64,000 nucleotides of DNA from Saccharicrinis sp965230625 (GCA_965230625.1 CBDDLL010000001.1:1-64000); one strand, 5' to 3'; positions 32,263-41,970 are shown, counted from the first letter of the stretch. The notes: generated from the letters alone by a model not told the origin. Program-made: numbers and translations.

Positions 32263-32294
32263 TAAAAAAAAAGGTTATTCCTACTGGAACAACC
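32263..32294 (-). terminator. intrinsic terminator after galE
   Basis: 9-bp stem (32273-32281 with 32286-32294, one G-U wobble) with a 4-nt loop. On the minus strand it is followed by nine or more T (32263-32272). Confidence 0.85.
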
Positions 32295-32343
32295 CTTATA
32301 TTTGATTAATCGTTACTTTTTTATCTTAATTACAGCTTTTTAG

Positions 32344-33372
32344 CTATTTAATACCTCTTACTTTTTTTTCCCAATTCCAGGCAGAAGATAAAGTTTCATT
32401 AAGTGTTTTTTCCGACTTCCATCCTAATTCACTGTTTCCATATGAAGTATCAGCCCATATTTTTTCTATATCTCCAGTTCTTCTTCCAACAACTTTATAT
32501 TTTAAATCTACCCCCGTTACCTCAATAAAAGCTTTTACCAACTGCATTACAGAATAACCTTCACCTGTACCTACATTAAAAAATTCGTAATTAGCCTTCT
32601 TTTTATCTTCAATTAATCTATTAATGGCAACAACATGTGCTTTTGAAAGATCTACAACATTTATATAATCTCTTATTGCAGTTCCGTCCGGTGTATCATA
32701 ATCATCACCAAAAATACTTAGCTCTTCTCTTAATCCTGCAGCTGTTTGAGTAATAAATGGCACTAAGTTATTTGGTACTCCAACAGGAAGTTCACCTATT
32801 AAAGCCGATTCATGTGCTCCAATAGGATTAAAGTAACGTAAAGCAATACAATTTACATCCTCATTCACTTTACAAAAATCACGCATTATATCTTCACATA
32901 TAGCTTTCGTATTTCCATATGGAGATTCAGCTTCTTTTCTTGGAGTAGCTTCGGTTACAGGTAATACCTCTGGCTGTCCGTAAACAGTACAAGAAGAAGA
33001 AAACACCATATGTTGAACACCATACTTCTTCATTCCTGCCAATAGGTTCATTAAAGAATTAAGATTATTACGATAGTATTCTAATGGCTTTTGAACTGAT
33101 TCTCCAACTGCTTTAAATGCTGCAAAGTGAATAATTGCCTCAATTTTATCGTACTTCTTAAAGAACTCATCGGTAAGAACGCTATCCGATAAATCAAATT
33201 GTTCAAATGCGGGACGAATACCTGTAATCTTCTCGATATTATCTAATACTTCAATTTGAGAATTAGATAAGTCATCTACAACAACTACATCAAATCCTGA
33301 GTTTTGTAATTCAACAACCGTATGCGATCCAATATACCCTGTTCCTCCTGTAACTAAAACTTGCTTACTCAT
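32344..33372 (-). CDS. galE: UDP-glucose 4-epimerase
   Basis: Interconverts UDP-glucose and UDP-galactose for glycan synthesis. The start at 33372 (MSKQVLVTGGTGYIGSHT) is chosen because the frame-open extension to 33447 would add 25 hydrophobic residues ahead of the Rossmann motif GGTGYIGSH and run through a likely promoter. It is 342 residues long, typical for GalE, with FSSSCTVYGQP, the SPYGNTK catalytic Tyr-Lys pair and RYFNPIGAHES. Single gene, own terminator. Confidence 0.94.
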   Translation of the reverse strand: MSKQVLVTGGTGYIGSHTVVELQNSGFDVVVVDDLSNSQIEVLDNIEKITGIRPAFEQFDLSDSVLTDEFFKKYDKIEAIIHFAAFKAVGESVQKPLEYYRNNLNSLMNLLAGMKKYGVQHMVFSSSCTVYGQPEVLPVTEATPRKEAESPYGNTKAICEDIMRDFCKVNEDVNCIALRYFNPIGAHESALIGELPVGVPNNLVPFITQTAAGLREELSIFGDDYDTPDGTAIRDYINVVDLSKAHVVAINRLIEDKKKANYEFFNVGTGEGYSVMQLVKAFIEVTGVDLKYKVVGRRTGDIEKIWADTSYGNSELGWKSEKTLNETLSSAWNWEKKVRGIK

Positions 33373-33414
33373 ATCAATTATTAATAAGTTATAACATTCT
33401 TTCGCTTGAATTCG

Positions 33415-33444
33415 TAAAAATAAGAAATTAACTATCAATTCAAA
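33415..33444 (-). promoter_or_regulatory. candidate galE promoter
   Basis: Minus strand: TTTG (33441-33444), 18 bp and TATTTTTA (33415-33422). It sits about 43 bp before the chosen galE ATG, which supports that start. Confidence 0.45.
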
Positions 33445-33584
33445 CATTATTTTTTTACTAAAACATGTTAAATTACTGTATTTAAATTAGATAAACTGGT
33501 GGGTACTTGTTGGTTTTTTATTAATTTTCAACATGTTATCAACATACATTTTACAAACACCATACAACAATGTTTTTTTTTTAT

Positions 33585-33592
33585 TAATTTTG
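33585..33592 (+). promoter_or_regulatory. -7-like box directly before the HU-CCDC81/SPOR gene
   Basis: TAATTTTG followed by C ends 4 bp before the ATG at 33597. If used, the transcript would start at or next to the start codon. No TTTG partner is visible at 19-21 bp. Confidence 0.35.
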
Positions 33593-33596
33593 CATT

Positions 33597-34538
33597 ATGC
33601 TTAATCTAGAAAAACATATTAACGATTTATTTTATATATACGATTGCGTAATAATCCCAGGTCTTGGAGGATTTGTTGCAAACGAGAAGGGAGCTGAATT
33701 AAACGAAGAAACAGGAGTTTTTAGTCCACCTAAGCGAGAGATTGTGTTTAACAAGAACCTATCACATAACGACGGTTTGTTGATTAATCACATTGCAACT
33801 GCAGAAGGGATAAGTTTTGAATCTTGTAATAATAAACTTTCTAGTCATATAAATTCACTAAAATATAAACTAGAAAGAGGTGAAAATATACTAATTGGTT
33901 CAGCTGGTGAACTTAAAATTGATTTGGAAGGAAATACAATATTTACTCCCAATAAAGAGGAGTCTTTTTCTACTGAATCTTTTGGTTTAACAACTTTCCA
34001 TTTTAATACACTAGATCAATTAAAAGAGCAAAACACACCAACCAGACAGTTGGTTCGCAGAACGCTTCAATCTAAAAGTACTCGTCAGATTGCTGCCAGT
34101 GTAGCACTTATTATTAGCTTACTTTTTGTTTCTCCCGAAATCAGTGACCAAACACAGCAAGGTAGTCTTACAGATATATTTCCTAAAGTGGAACAGTCAA
34201 TAGTTATACCTACAGAAAATATAATTTCAGAACCTAAAGAGGAAAAAAATCAAAAGGTTATTGAAGTTAAAAATGAAGAGCCTGAGATTTTGAATGCTCC
34301 AGTTGTTGAGAATAAATACTTTATAATTGCAGCAAGTTTTAAACAAAAACAACCAGCTATTGCATTTCTTAATAGTTTAAAAAATAAAGGATTTCAGAGT
34401 GCTGAAATGTTAAGTGCCCCTAATGGAAGGTACAGAATCTCACTACAAGGATTTTCCCAAAAAGATCTAGCCGTTGAAGCTCAAAAAGATTATAAAAAGA
34501 TAAATGAGTTTAGTTCAGTTTGGCTTCTTACTAAATAG
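33597..34538 (+). CDS. HU-CCDC81 domain and SPOR domain membrane protein
   Basis: 313 residues. The N-terminal third (MLNLEKHINDLFYIYDCVII, then PGLGGFVANEKGA) matches the HU-CCDC81 type of divergent HU/IHF-like domains, with a second unit at about 70-130. A short hydrophobic segment follows (about 164-180), then an acidic linker. The C-terminal SPOR domain spans about 236-313 (YFIIAASFKQKQPAIAFL), a fold that binds denuded septal peptidoglycan. So HU-like domains appear to lie in the cytoplasm and SPOR in the periplasm, fitting a division or chromosome-envelope link. A -7-like box lies immediately before the ATG. Confidence 0.88.
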   Translation: MLNLEKHINDLFYIYDCVIIPGLGGFVANEKGAELNEETGVFSPPKREIVFNKNLSHNDGLLINHIATAEGISFESCNNKLSSHINSLKYKLERGENILIGSAGELKIDLEGNTIFTPNKEESFSTESFGLTTFHFNTLDQLKEQNTPTRQLVRRTLQSKSTRQIAASVALIISLLFVSPEISDQTQQGSLTDIFPKVEQSIVIPTENIISEPKEEKNQKVIEVKNEEPEILNAPVVENKYFIIAASFKQKQPAIAFLNSLKNKGFQSAEMLSAPNGRYRISLQGFSQKDLAVEAQKDYKKINEFSSVWLLTK

Positions 34539-34550
34539 TAATAAGCCAAA
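34519..34550 (+). terminator. hairpin over the stop codon of the SPOR-domain gene
   Basis: 15-nt arms (34519-34533 and 34536-34550, one mismatch) flank a 2-nt centre, and the TAG stop is inside. Only a short T-run follows, so termination is plausible but not certain. Confidence 0.5.
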
Positions 34551-34738
34551 TTTACCTCTGCTTTCAAAAAAATAATTATCATCTTTCTATCAGGTTGTAT
34601 TTTACTATCCAACAAACTAATTTCTTAAATCCATCTTAATTTCCTGATCGGTTTTAAACAAGAATATACGCAACTATCATTTGTTTCATCCGTCATGTTA
34701 ATACAATTAATATCGTACTCATCTTTAAATTTATTACT

Positions 34739-35221
34739 ATGAAAATCTGGATGTTATATTTTTTATTAGCTATCGTATCATTTATGGTCTCTTGTGAAAA
34801 TAATAATGATGAAGAAAACTACAGTGAATTAAAAACAGTTTGCTTAGATAATATGTCAATACGTTTTAATACCTATTGCGGTTGGTGTTATGGAAATGAC
34901 TCTTTACATATTACAAGCGAAGAAACTTATTATGAGGAAATTATCAATTGTGGTAATAAGAAGTTGGAAGCAACGGTAACAACGTCTAAAGAAGACTGGA
35001 ATGAATTAAAAGAACTATTAGATTTTGAAGCATTTAGAAAAATAAAACTCAACACATGCTATGTTTGTGTTGATGGCTGTGATTGTGAAATTGAAGTGTC
35101 TGATGGAGAAACTTCTCATACCATACGATTTGGATATATTGAAGACAGCGAAACTATTAAACCTATAAAATCATTTATTGACAAGTTAACTGAAATTAAA
35201 GAAGGATTTTTTCTTGACTAA
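34739..35221 (+). CDS. cysteine-rich lipoprotein, unknown
   Basis: 160 residues, with a lipoprotein signal (LAIVSFMVSC, lipidated Cys at about residue 19). Unusually many cysteines follow: TYCGWCYGND (about 42-51) and NTCYVCVDGCDCEIEV (about 101-116), suggesting disulfides or a metal site. I recognise no family. It is a single gene with a 200-bp upstream spacer and its own terminator. Confidence 0.75.
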   Translation: MKIWMLYFLLAIVSFMVSCENNNDEENYSELKTVCLDNMSIRFNTYCGWCYGNDSLHITSEETYYEEIINCGNKKLEATVTTSKEDWNELKELLDFEAFRKIKLNTCYVCVDGCDCEIEVSDGETSHTIRFGYIEDSETIKPIKSFIDKLTEIKEGFFLD

Positions 35222-35234
35222 GTTTAGGGAACAG

Positions 35235-35265
35235 AAAGAGCCACCTTTATTTTAGTGGCTCTTTT
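35235..35265. terminator. terminator between the Cys-rich lipoprotein gene and asd
   Basis: Perfect 10-bp stem (35235-35244 with 35255-35264), 10-nt loop and T-run on the plus strand. It lies between convergent genes. Confidence 0.85.
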
Positions 35266-35291
35266 AATATTCTGTATCGAAATATTTTACT

Positions 35292-36296
35292 TCAATACCC
35301 TTCTGCAATCAAGTATTCTGCAATTTGAACTGCATTTAAAGCAGCTCCTTTTTTAATTTGATCACTTACGCACCAAAATACAATACCATTTGGATTTGAT
35401 AAATCTTTGCGAATTCTTCCTACAAATACATCATCCTCTCCTGCTAAATTAAATGGCATTGGATATTCTTTGGCTTGAGGATCATCTATTACTGTTATTC
35501 CTTTTGTTTTTTCACATTCTGCCCTAAATTCTTCAGGAGAAACAGGTTTTTCTGTTTCAGCCCATATAGCCTCCGAATGTGCACGCATAACTGGAACCCT
35601 AACTGTAGTCGCACTTACTTCGATATCTGAGTGCATTATTTTTTTGGTCTCATTATACATTTTCATTTCCTCTTTGGTATACCCATTATCCATAAATACA
35701 TCAATATGAGGAATTACATTAAACAATAATTGATGAGCAAACTTTTCAACGGTAAGATCCTTATTTTCGGCAAACTCTCTAACCTGTTGCTCCAACTCGG
35801 CCATAGCTGTAGCTCCTGCCCCACTCGCTGATTGATATGATGAAATATGTACTCTTTTAATATGAGATAAATTTTCAAGAGCCTTTAATGCCACAACCAT
35901 TTGTATTGTGGTACAGTTTGGATTAGCAATAATATTTCGGGGCGTATTTTTAGCATCCTCAGCATTTACTTCCGGAACAACTAAAGGTACATCATCATCC
36001 AAACGAAACGCGCTAGAATTATCTATCATTATAGCACCATGCTTGGTTATTGTTTCGGCATATTCCTTTGAAATACTACCTCCTGCCGAGGTTAATGCAA
36101 TATCAATATCTTTAAAATCATCATTATGTTTAAGCTCTTTAACGGTAAGCTTCTCACCCTTAAAATCATAAATCTTACCTGCACTTCGTGCAGATCCGAA
36201 TAAAACCAATTCGCTTAAAGGGAAGTTTCGCTCTTCAAGCACTTTTAAGAACTCTTGTCCTACAGCGCCGCTAGCACCAACAACTGCTACTTTCAT
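35292..36296 (-). CDS. asd: aspartate-semialdehyde dehydrogenase
   Basis: Reduces aspartyl phosphate to aspartate semialdehyde, the branch point to lysine/diaminopimelate, threonine and methionine. 334 residues: N-terminal NADP motif GASGAVGQEFL, catalytic Cys in NPNCTT (about residue 128), SYQSASGAG, and the catalytic His in RVPVMRAHSEA. It is transcribed alone on the minus strand, divergent from the lamin-tail-domain gene. Confidence 0.96.
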   Translation of the reverse strand: MKVAVVGASGAVGQEFLKVLEERNFPLSELVLFGSARSAGKIYDFKGEKLTVKELKHNDDFKDIDIALTSAGGSISKEYAETITKHGAIMIDNSSAFRLDDDVPLVVPEVNAEDAKNTPRNIIANPNCTTIQMVVALKALENLSHIKRVHISSYQSASGAGATAMAELEQQVREFAENKDLTVEKFAHQLLFNVIPHIDVFMDNGYTKEEMKMYNETKKIMHSDIEVSATTVRVPVMRAHSEAIWAETEKPVSPEEFRAECEKTKGITVIDDPQAKEYPMPFNLAGEDDVFVGRIRKDLSNPNGIVFWCVSDQIKKGAALNAVQIAEYLIAEGY

Positions 36297-36424
36297 TGAG
36301 ATACTTTTAATAATTAATAATTAATTTACATTTTAATCAGACAATTTAGTTACTTTGTTTGCTGTTGATAATGATGATATATGTTGTACAAAAATATTTA
36401 AAATACACCAAACCAAATACTGTG

Positions 36425-39274
36425 ATGCGCTTTTTTTTACTTTTCTTTATTGTACTTAATACTTCTGCTTTTTCCCAAATATCCGAAAACTGGTCTGACA
36501 ATGATTTTTCAACCCCTCCTGTTTGGAGTGGAGATTTAAATAAGTTTATTATACTCACATCAGAACAAAAGCTAAAACTAAATGCTGAAGCTGTTACTTC
36601 TGATGCCTTTTTAAGTTCGTCCAGTGAAGCAATTAATAATGCCTCGTGGGAATTTACTGTTCACCTCGACTTTAATCCATCCAGTTCAAATTACGTAAAA
36701 GTTTTTTTAACATCCAACCAAGCCAATTTTGATGATAATATTGAAGGATATTATGTGATGATTGGTAATACCGAAGATGAAGTATCCTTATGGAAGAGAA
36801 ATAATGGTTCGAATAAAGAAATTATTGATGGAATTGATAAGATTCTTAATTCAAGTGCCAATTCTGTATCAGTTAAAGTTATAAGGGATGACTCTGGCAA
36901 TTGGCAACTTTTTACTAAGCAAGAAAGTGAAAATTATACAACGCAAGGCGAAGTTTTTGATGACGATTTTATTCACTCTTCTTTTTTTGGTATTTATTGC
37001 AAGTACACATCAACCAGAAGCAATAAAATAAGTTTTGGTCCAATTACAGTTTCTGGAAGTGGTTATGTAGATAATGATAAACCTAGCGTTTTAATTCATC
37101 AATTTATAGCTGGTAATCAATTTTCTATCACTTTTAACGAGAATATTAATCCTGCTTCTGTTTTAAAAAGTAATTTCGAAATTGCTCCCAATTCAATTAA
37201 TCCAGATGATATTTCTATAAACAGTAATTCGGTAGATATTTATTTTAACGAATACCTAAAGGATACTAGTTTGGGACAACTAAAAGTTAAGAACATTGAA
37301 GATGAATCGGGTAACACAATAAATGACACCACTTTAAACTACAGTTTTAAAAGAATTAAATTAACCAAACACAAAGTAATTAATGAAAATAGTATTCAGT
37401 TGACTTTCAGCAAAAATATTGATGAATCTGTAACTATATTAAATCCAATTACTGGAGATATTAACCTTGGGTATCCTACTATTTTAAATGATACTACATT
37501 AATACTTATAAGCGATACTCAATTTGAACCGGACTTAAATTATCAACTTAGTATTTCTGGCATTAAAGCTGAGTTTGGTGATATTATTAAAGACACAACA
37601 ATTACAATTGTATACAGAAAACCTGAAAGATATGACTTAATTTTTTCTGAGTTTATGCCTGATCCAACTCCTAATGTGGGATTATTTAATTCGGAATACA
37701 TAGAAATCTATAATCGAGAAGAATATGCTATTAACCTAGAAGGTATGCAGCTAATTATTAACAATAAAGAGTCAATTCTTCCTGAATATTTACTTTTGCC
37801 AAACAGTTATGTAGTTATCACCAACCAAAATAACCTTGAAAGTTGGCCCAATAACATTCCTTTAATTGGTGTTAAAAGTTTACCTGCTTTAACAAATAGT
37901 TCCGGGATATTAATATTGTATCATACAAATGGATTAGTTTGTGATGTAATTAGCTACCCTCTTAATTTAAGCGACGATGGATTTAAATCGGATGGAGGTT
38001 GGTCTTTTGAACGTATTGACTCAAACAATCATCAGCCTGATAACAACTGGGCATATTCGGTTAATTTAGATGGCGGTACTCCAGGAAATAACAATTCAGT
38101 TATTGATTCGAATCCCGACACCCATGCTCCTTTTGTTAGGTTTGTTTCATATATTGATCCTAAAAATTTTCAATTGGTATTTAATGAATCTTTAAGCCAA
38201 ACGGAAAGTTTTGATGTTTCAACTATCGAAATTCAAGGTGCAAATATTAGTGATATTTCGGTTGAACCTGTTTTTCTAAATAGTATTAAAATTTCATTGG
38301 CCGAAGATTTACCTGTTAAACAAATATTTAATGCCAAATTTAACTCCAACATTGTTGACTTTGCAGGAAACGATTTATTTAATTGGCACTCTCTTCGTTT
38401 GGGTGTACCTGAAGAAATAGATTCGTTAGATATTTGTATTAATGAAATACTTTTTAATCCCGCTCCTGATGGGATCGATTTTGTTGAACTTTTTAATAAA
38501 TCAGATAAAATAATTAACAGAAGTGATATTTATTTATCATCAATAACTGATCTGGTGCTTGATAAATTAAATCAAGCCGATGATAAAAACCAATTACTAT
38601 TCCCTGGGGATTATCTTGTTGTAACAGAAGATTCGATGATACTTTTGAACAACTACCCAAGCATTAATTCCGAATTAATAAATCAAGCAGATTTACCATC
38701 ACTAAATGATGATGAAGGTAATATTGCCATTGCAAAGAACAATGGAAAAATAGTTGATTATATTGAATATACCGATGATATACACTTTGAGTTATTAAGA
38801 GATAAAGAGGGTGTTTCTTTAGAGCGTATTAATCCGAACGCAACTTCTAATAATGCTCATAATTGGCATTCGGCATCTAAATCTAGTGGATATGCAACTC
38901 CTTCTTTTCAAAATTCGCAATACTCAAATAGCTCAACAAACATAGAGAATAACAGTTGGCTTAAACTTGATAAAGAAGAGTTTAGTCCGAATGCAGATGG
39001 ATTTGACGACTTTGTGCAAATTAACTACAATTTATCAGAACCTGGATGGTCTGGTTCCATTACTATTTACAATCGTTACGGACAAGCAATTAAACAAATT
39101 GCAGATAATGAATTATTAAACCAGCAAGGATTTTTTAACTGGGATGGTACGACCGATAACCACGAAAAAGCAGCAATAGGTATTTATATTATTTATGCAG
39201 ATTTTTTCTCCTCAAATGGTAAAACTAAACAAGAAAAAACTACAGTTGTTTTAACTGCTGGTGGGAATAAATAG
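36425..39274 (+). CDS. large secreted protein with two lamin-tail domains, candidate T9SS substrate
   Basis: 949 residues when started at 36425, where a clean signal peptide begins (MRFFLLFFIVLNTSAFSQ). A frame-open ATG at 36359 would add 22 residues before it. Order: an N-terminal jelly-roll-like region (about 20-215), two SbsA-type Ig-like units (about 218-310 and 313-400), lamin-tail domain 1 (about 400-530), a third Ig-like unit (about 565-655), lamin-tail domain 2 (about 667-800), and a C-terminal module FSPNADGFDDF through NRYGQ and FNWDG (about 852-940). That end resembles FlgD-like/gliding C-terminal domains used for T9SS export, so surface location is likely. Function unknown. Confidence 0.85.
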   Translation: MRFFLLFFIVLNTSAFSQISENWSDNDFSTPPVWSGDLNKFIILTSEQKLKLNAEAVTSDAFLSSSSEAINNASWEFTVHLDFNPSSSNYVKVFLTSNQANFDDNIEGYYVMIGNTEDEVSLWKRNNGSNKEIIDGIDKILNSSANSVSVKVIRDDSGNWQLFTKQESENYTTQGEVFDDDFIHSSFFGIYCKYTSTRSNKISFGPITVSGSGYVDNDKPSVLIHQFIAGNQFSITFNENINPASVLKSNFEIAPNSINPDDISINSNSVDIYFNEYLKDTSLGQLKVKNIEDESGNTINDTTLNYSFKRIKLTKHKVINENSIQLTFSKNIDESVTILNPITGDINLGYPTILNDTTLILISDTQFEPDLNYQLSISGIKAEFGDIIKDTTITIVYRKPERYDLIFSEFMPDPTPNVGLFNSEYIEIYNREEYAINLEGMQLIINNKESILPEYLLLPNSYVVITNQNNLESWPNNIPLIGVKSLPALTNSSGILILYHTNGLVCDVISYPLNLSDDGFKSDGGWSFERIDSNNHQPDNNWAYSVNLDGGTPGNNNSVIDSNPDTHAPFVRFVSYIDPKNFQLVFNESLSQTESFDVSTIEIQGANISDISVEPVFLNSIKISLAEDLPVKQIFNAKFNSNIVDFAGNDLFNWHSLRLGVPEEIDSLDICINEILFNPAPDGIDFVELFNKSDKIINRSDIYLSSITDLVLDKLNQADDKNQLLFPGDYLVVTEDSMILLNNYPSINSELINQADLPSLNDDEGNIAIAKNNGKIVDYIEYTDDIHFELLRDKEGVSLERINPNATSNNAHNWHSASKSSGYATPSFQNSQYSNSSTNIENNSWLKLDKEEFSPNADGFDDFVQINYNLSEPGWSGSITIYNRYGQAIKQIADNELLNQQGFFNWDGTTDNHEKAAIGIYIIYADFFSSNGKTKQEKTTVVLTAGGNK

Positions 39275-39412
39275 ATTAATAAAAATATAAAAACTAAAGC
39301 TGCATTAAATTGTAAATGCAACTTTTGTTTTATATTACTTTTCATACGATGCAATCGTACAACATCCTTTAGGTTCATATTGTTTACTCACAATCAGTGA
39401 GTTTACATCTCC

Positions 39413-40018
39413 TCAATGGGGATGATTGGGTGCTTTAAAGAGAATATAATATTCAATACCAACATTTTCCCAAAACTTATAAAACCAGTAAAAGTGTATT
39501 TTCTTCTCCTTTTTAAAAACTTCTTCCAACGGTTTTGCTTTTGCTAGTTTTTTCTGTATTTGAATACTATCTCCAAACTGCCGCTTCATAATATCAGCTT
39601 CTTTTCCGGTCTCTTGCATCTCTTTTACATATAATTTCCAGACTTTCAATCTAAATGGCATCTTATGAAGGAAATAATAAGATGTATCAGTGGGAACATA
39701 TATTCCCTTCTTACTATACAAACACACTGAAGGTAAAATATTACCTTCAGGTATTGTACCCTTTACATCATGGGTAGACATATATTTAAAATACATCAAC
39801 CCATTCTTATATCTCCACTTTACAGAATCGTCACGCCAATATTTTTTACACGTTTCTGAAATTACACCCTCAAAATCTTTTTCAAGCCACACAGTATAGG
39901 TAGCATCTACTTCAATGCCTTTATGTGCATAATTGGATACTCTATACTCTTTAAGGCTTTTACAGCTACCTAAGCATAATATAAATAGAACAACAATTAA
40001 AGCAATCAATAACTTCAT
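39413..40018 (-). CDS. lipoprotein of unknown function
   Basis: 201 residues with an SPII signal (FILCLGSC, Cys at about residue 19). The body is rich in Lys, Tyr and Trp, with no motif I recognise. It starts 26 bp after punA on the same strand and is probably the last gene of an lpxK-punA-lipoprotein transcript. Confidence 0.7.
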   Translation of the reverse strand: MKLLIALIVVLFILCLGSCKSLKEYRVSNYAHKGIEVDATYTVWLEKDFEGVISETCKKYWRDDSVKWRYKNGLMYFKYMSTHDVKGTIPEGNILPSVCLYSKKGIYVPTDTSYYFLHKMPFRLKVWKLYVKEMQETGKEADIMKRQFGDSIQIQKKLAKAKPLEEVFKKEKKIHFYWFYKFWENVGIEYYILFKAPNHPH

Positions 40019-40044
40019 CGATTTCCAATAATGCCACTAAAATA

Positions 40045-40857
40045 TTACAAATAAGATACGAGTTCTTTCATAATTAGCGTCATTGTAGGCTCTGCTTTGG
40101 CTGCTACTTCTTGCACCTCTTCGTGAGACACTTCAACTATTTCACCAGGAACTCCGGAATCTGTAACAATCGAAACTCCAAAACAAGTCATATCCATATG
40201 GCGGGCAACAATTACCTCTGGAACTGTTGACATTCCCACAACATCTGCTCCTAAAATCCTGAACATCTTATACTCGGCTGGTGTTTCAAATGTTGGACCA
40301 GTAGTTCCTGCATAAATACCTTGTTTTAAGGAGATATTATTTCTGTTGGCAATTTCAAATGCTATATCTATTAACCTTTTTGAGTAAGGTTGGCTCATAT
40401 CCGGGAAGCGAGGTCCAAGTTCATCAATATTTCTACCTACTAAAGGATTATCTCCAAACATATTAATATGATCTTCGATTATCATTACATCTCCAACCAC
40501 AAATTCTGGATTTAAACCTCCACTTGCATTACTAACCAACAACGTTTCAATTCCCATCATTTTCATTACCCTTACAGGAAAAGTTACTTCCTGCATATTA
40601 TACCCTTCGTAGTAATGAAACCTACCTTGCATAGCAACAACCTCCTTGCCTCCAAGAATTCCAAAAATCAATCTGCCATGATGCCCTTCAACAGTAGAAA
40701 TTGGGAAATTTGGAATGTCATCATAGTCCAAGGTCTTTTTTATGTCAATTTCTCCAACTAAACCACCTAATCCTGTACCTAAAATAATACCAATTTTAGC
40801 TTCAGTATTTGAATGCTCTAAAATGTAATCAGCGGTCTCTTTTATTTTCCTTAACAT
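40045..40857 (-). CDS. punA: purine-nucleoside phosphorylase (trimeric type)
   Basis: Phosphorolysis of inosine and guanosine for purine salvage. 270 residues with the PNP/MTAP family features GIILGTGLGGL at the phosphate site, EGHHGRLIFG, QGRFHYYEGY, VSNASGGLNP, the base-binding TGPTFETPAE and the final VTDSGVP. Its start lies 29 bp inside the lpxK gene, so the two are translationally linked despite unrelated roles. Confidence 0.93.
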   Translation of the reverse strand: MLRKIKETADYILEHSNTEAKIGIILGTGLGGLVGEIDIKKTLDYDDIPNFPISTVEGHHGRLIFGILGGKEVVAMQGRFHYYEGYNMQEVTFPVRVMKMMGIETLLVSNASGGLNPEFVVGDVMIIEDHINMFGDNPLVGRNIDELGPRFPDMSQPYSKRLIDIAFEIANRNNISLKQGIYAGTTGPTFETPAEYKMFRILGADVVGMSTVPEVIVARHMDMTCFGVSIVTDSGVPGEIVEVSHEEVQEVAAKAEPTMTLIMKELVSYL

Positions 40858-41908
40858 AGGTTATTATTTTTTCTTTAAATTCTTCTTTTTTATCATTTAA
40901 TATTTTAATCTCAATTGGAATAAAATACAAGTGTTTAGCTAATTCTGAACCTTCAGAAATTACCTGTTTAAAACGAACAGCATCCTTTTCCGTAGTTAAA
41001 ATAACTTTACTTTTATCTTGTATAGAATCAAATAGATGATTAATTTCTTTAATTTCTTTATAGGTAAACTGGTGATGGTCTGGAAACTGCATTAACGAAA
41101 ATTCTTTAACCAACGGTTTTAAGTAATCAACTAACGGTTGCGGATTAGCAATTCCAGTTACAATCAGAACCGTAGTTTTTTTAAGTTGTTCTGTATTTAG
41201 TTTTTCATTTATCGAGAAAACAGAAGACACATCCTGATATCCAACATTCGAAAAATACACTTCTTGATGAGAAGATAACTTTACTTTTTTGATTAGTTTA
41301 TTTTGTTCAACTATAGATAAGTTAGATGGACATTTACTAAATAAAATAATATTTGCCCTTCTTTTCCCGCTCATTGGTTCACGCAACTCTCCCGCAGGTA
41401 ACATTAAGTCTTTCCATAACGGACGGTTATAATCAATTACTAAAATACTATAACCAGGTTTCACATACCTATGCTGATATGCATCATCCATTACAATAAC
41501 TTGTGGTTTGATATCTTGCGACAATAACCTATTTATTCCATCTACCCTCTTTTCTGCAACCGCAACTATTATATCCTTAAACTTATCTAATATTTGTTTG
41601 GGTTCATCACCTATTTCTCTTGCCTCGGAATCACTACAAGCAATAATCACTCCTTTTGTCTCTCTTTTATACCCTCTACTTAACAATGCTACTGAATAAT
41701 CATCTTTCAGTGTTTTTATAATAAATTCTGTAAGTGGTGTTTTTCCGGTTCCTCCTACCGTAATATTACCAACAGAAATTACAGGTATAGAAAAATTCTC
41801 CGAATTTAAAAAACCTATGTTAAATAATAAGTTTCGAACCCGAACTATTGCTCCATACAATAACGCTATAGGAAACAGCAGAAAACGTATATACTTTAAT
41901 TTTTTCAT
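40829..41908 (-). CDS. lpxK: tetraacyldisaccharide 4'-kinase
   Basis: Adds the 4'-phosphate to lipid A at the inner membrane. 359 residues with an N-terminal hydrophobic anchor (about residues 6-22), the P-loop GGTGKTPLTEF (about 52-62), SRGYKRETKG, and the acidic DDAYQHRYVKPG. LpxK shows the organism makes LPS. The start codon follows a terminator directly, so a promoter must lie within or beyond it. Confidence 0.95.
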   Translation of the reverse strand: MKKLKYIRFLLFPIALLYGAIVRVRNLLFNIGFLNSENFSIPVISVGNITVGGTGKTPLTEFIIKTLKDDYSVALLSRGYKRETKGVIIACSDSEAREIGDEPKQILDKFKDIIVAVAEKRVDGINRLLSQDIKPQVIVMDDAYQHRYVKPGYSILVIDYNRPLWKDLMLPAGELREPMSGKRRANIILFSKCPSNLSIVEQNKLIKKVKLSSHQEVYFSNVGYQDVSSVFSINEKLNTEQLKKTTVLIVTGIANPQPLVDYLKPLVKEFSLMQFPDHHQFTYKEIKEINHLFDSIQDKSKVILTTEKDAVRFKQVISEGSELAKHLYFIPIEIKILNDKKEEFKEKIITYVKENKRDR

Positions 41909-41913
41909 CTTCG

Positions 41914-41945
41914 AAAAAAAAGGCCGTCTTTAATAGACCAGCCTT
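41914..41945 (-). terminator. intrinsic terminator between sppA and lpxK
   Basis: Imperfect stem (41920-41929 with 41935-41945, one bulge) rich in GC, followed on the minus strand by eight T ending about 5 bp before the lpxK ATG. Confidence 0.75.
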
Positions 41946-41970
41946 TCTATTTCGCAAAGATATATAAACT

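Noticed and set aside
39386..39402. Hairpin ACTCAC/GTGAGT between the lamin-tail gene and the next lipoprotein gene
   Set aside because: 6-bp stem without U-tract; not convincing as a terminator.
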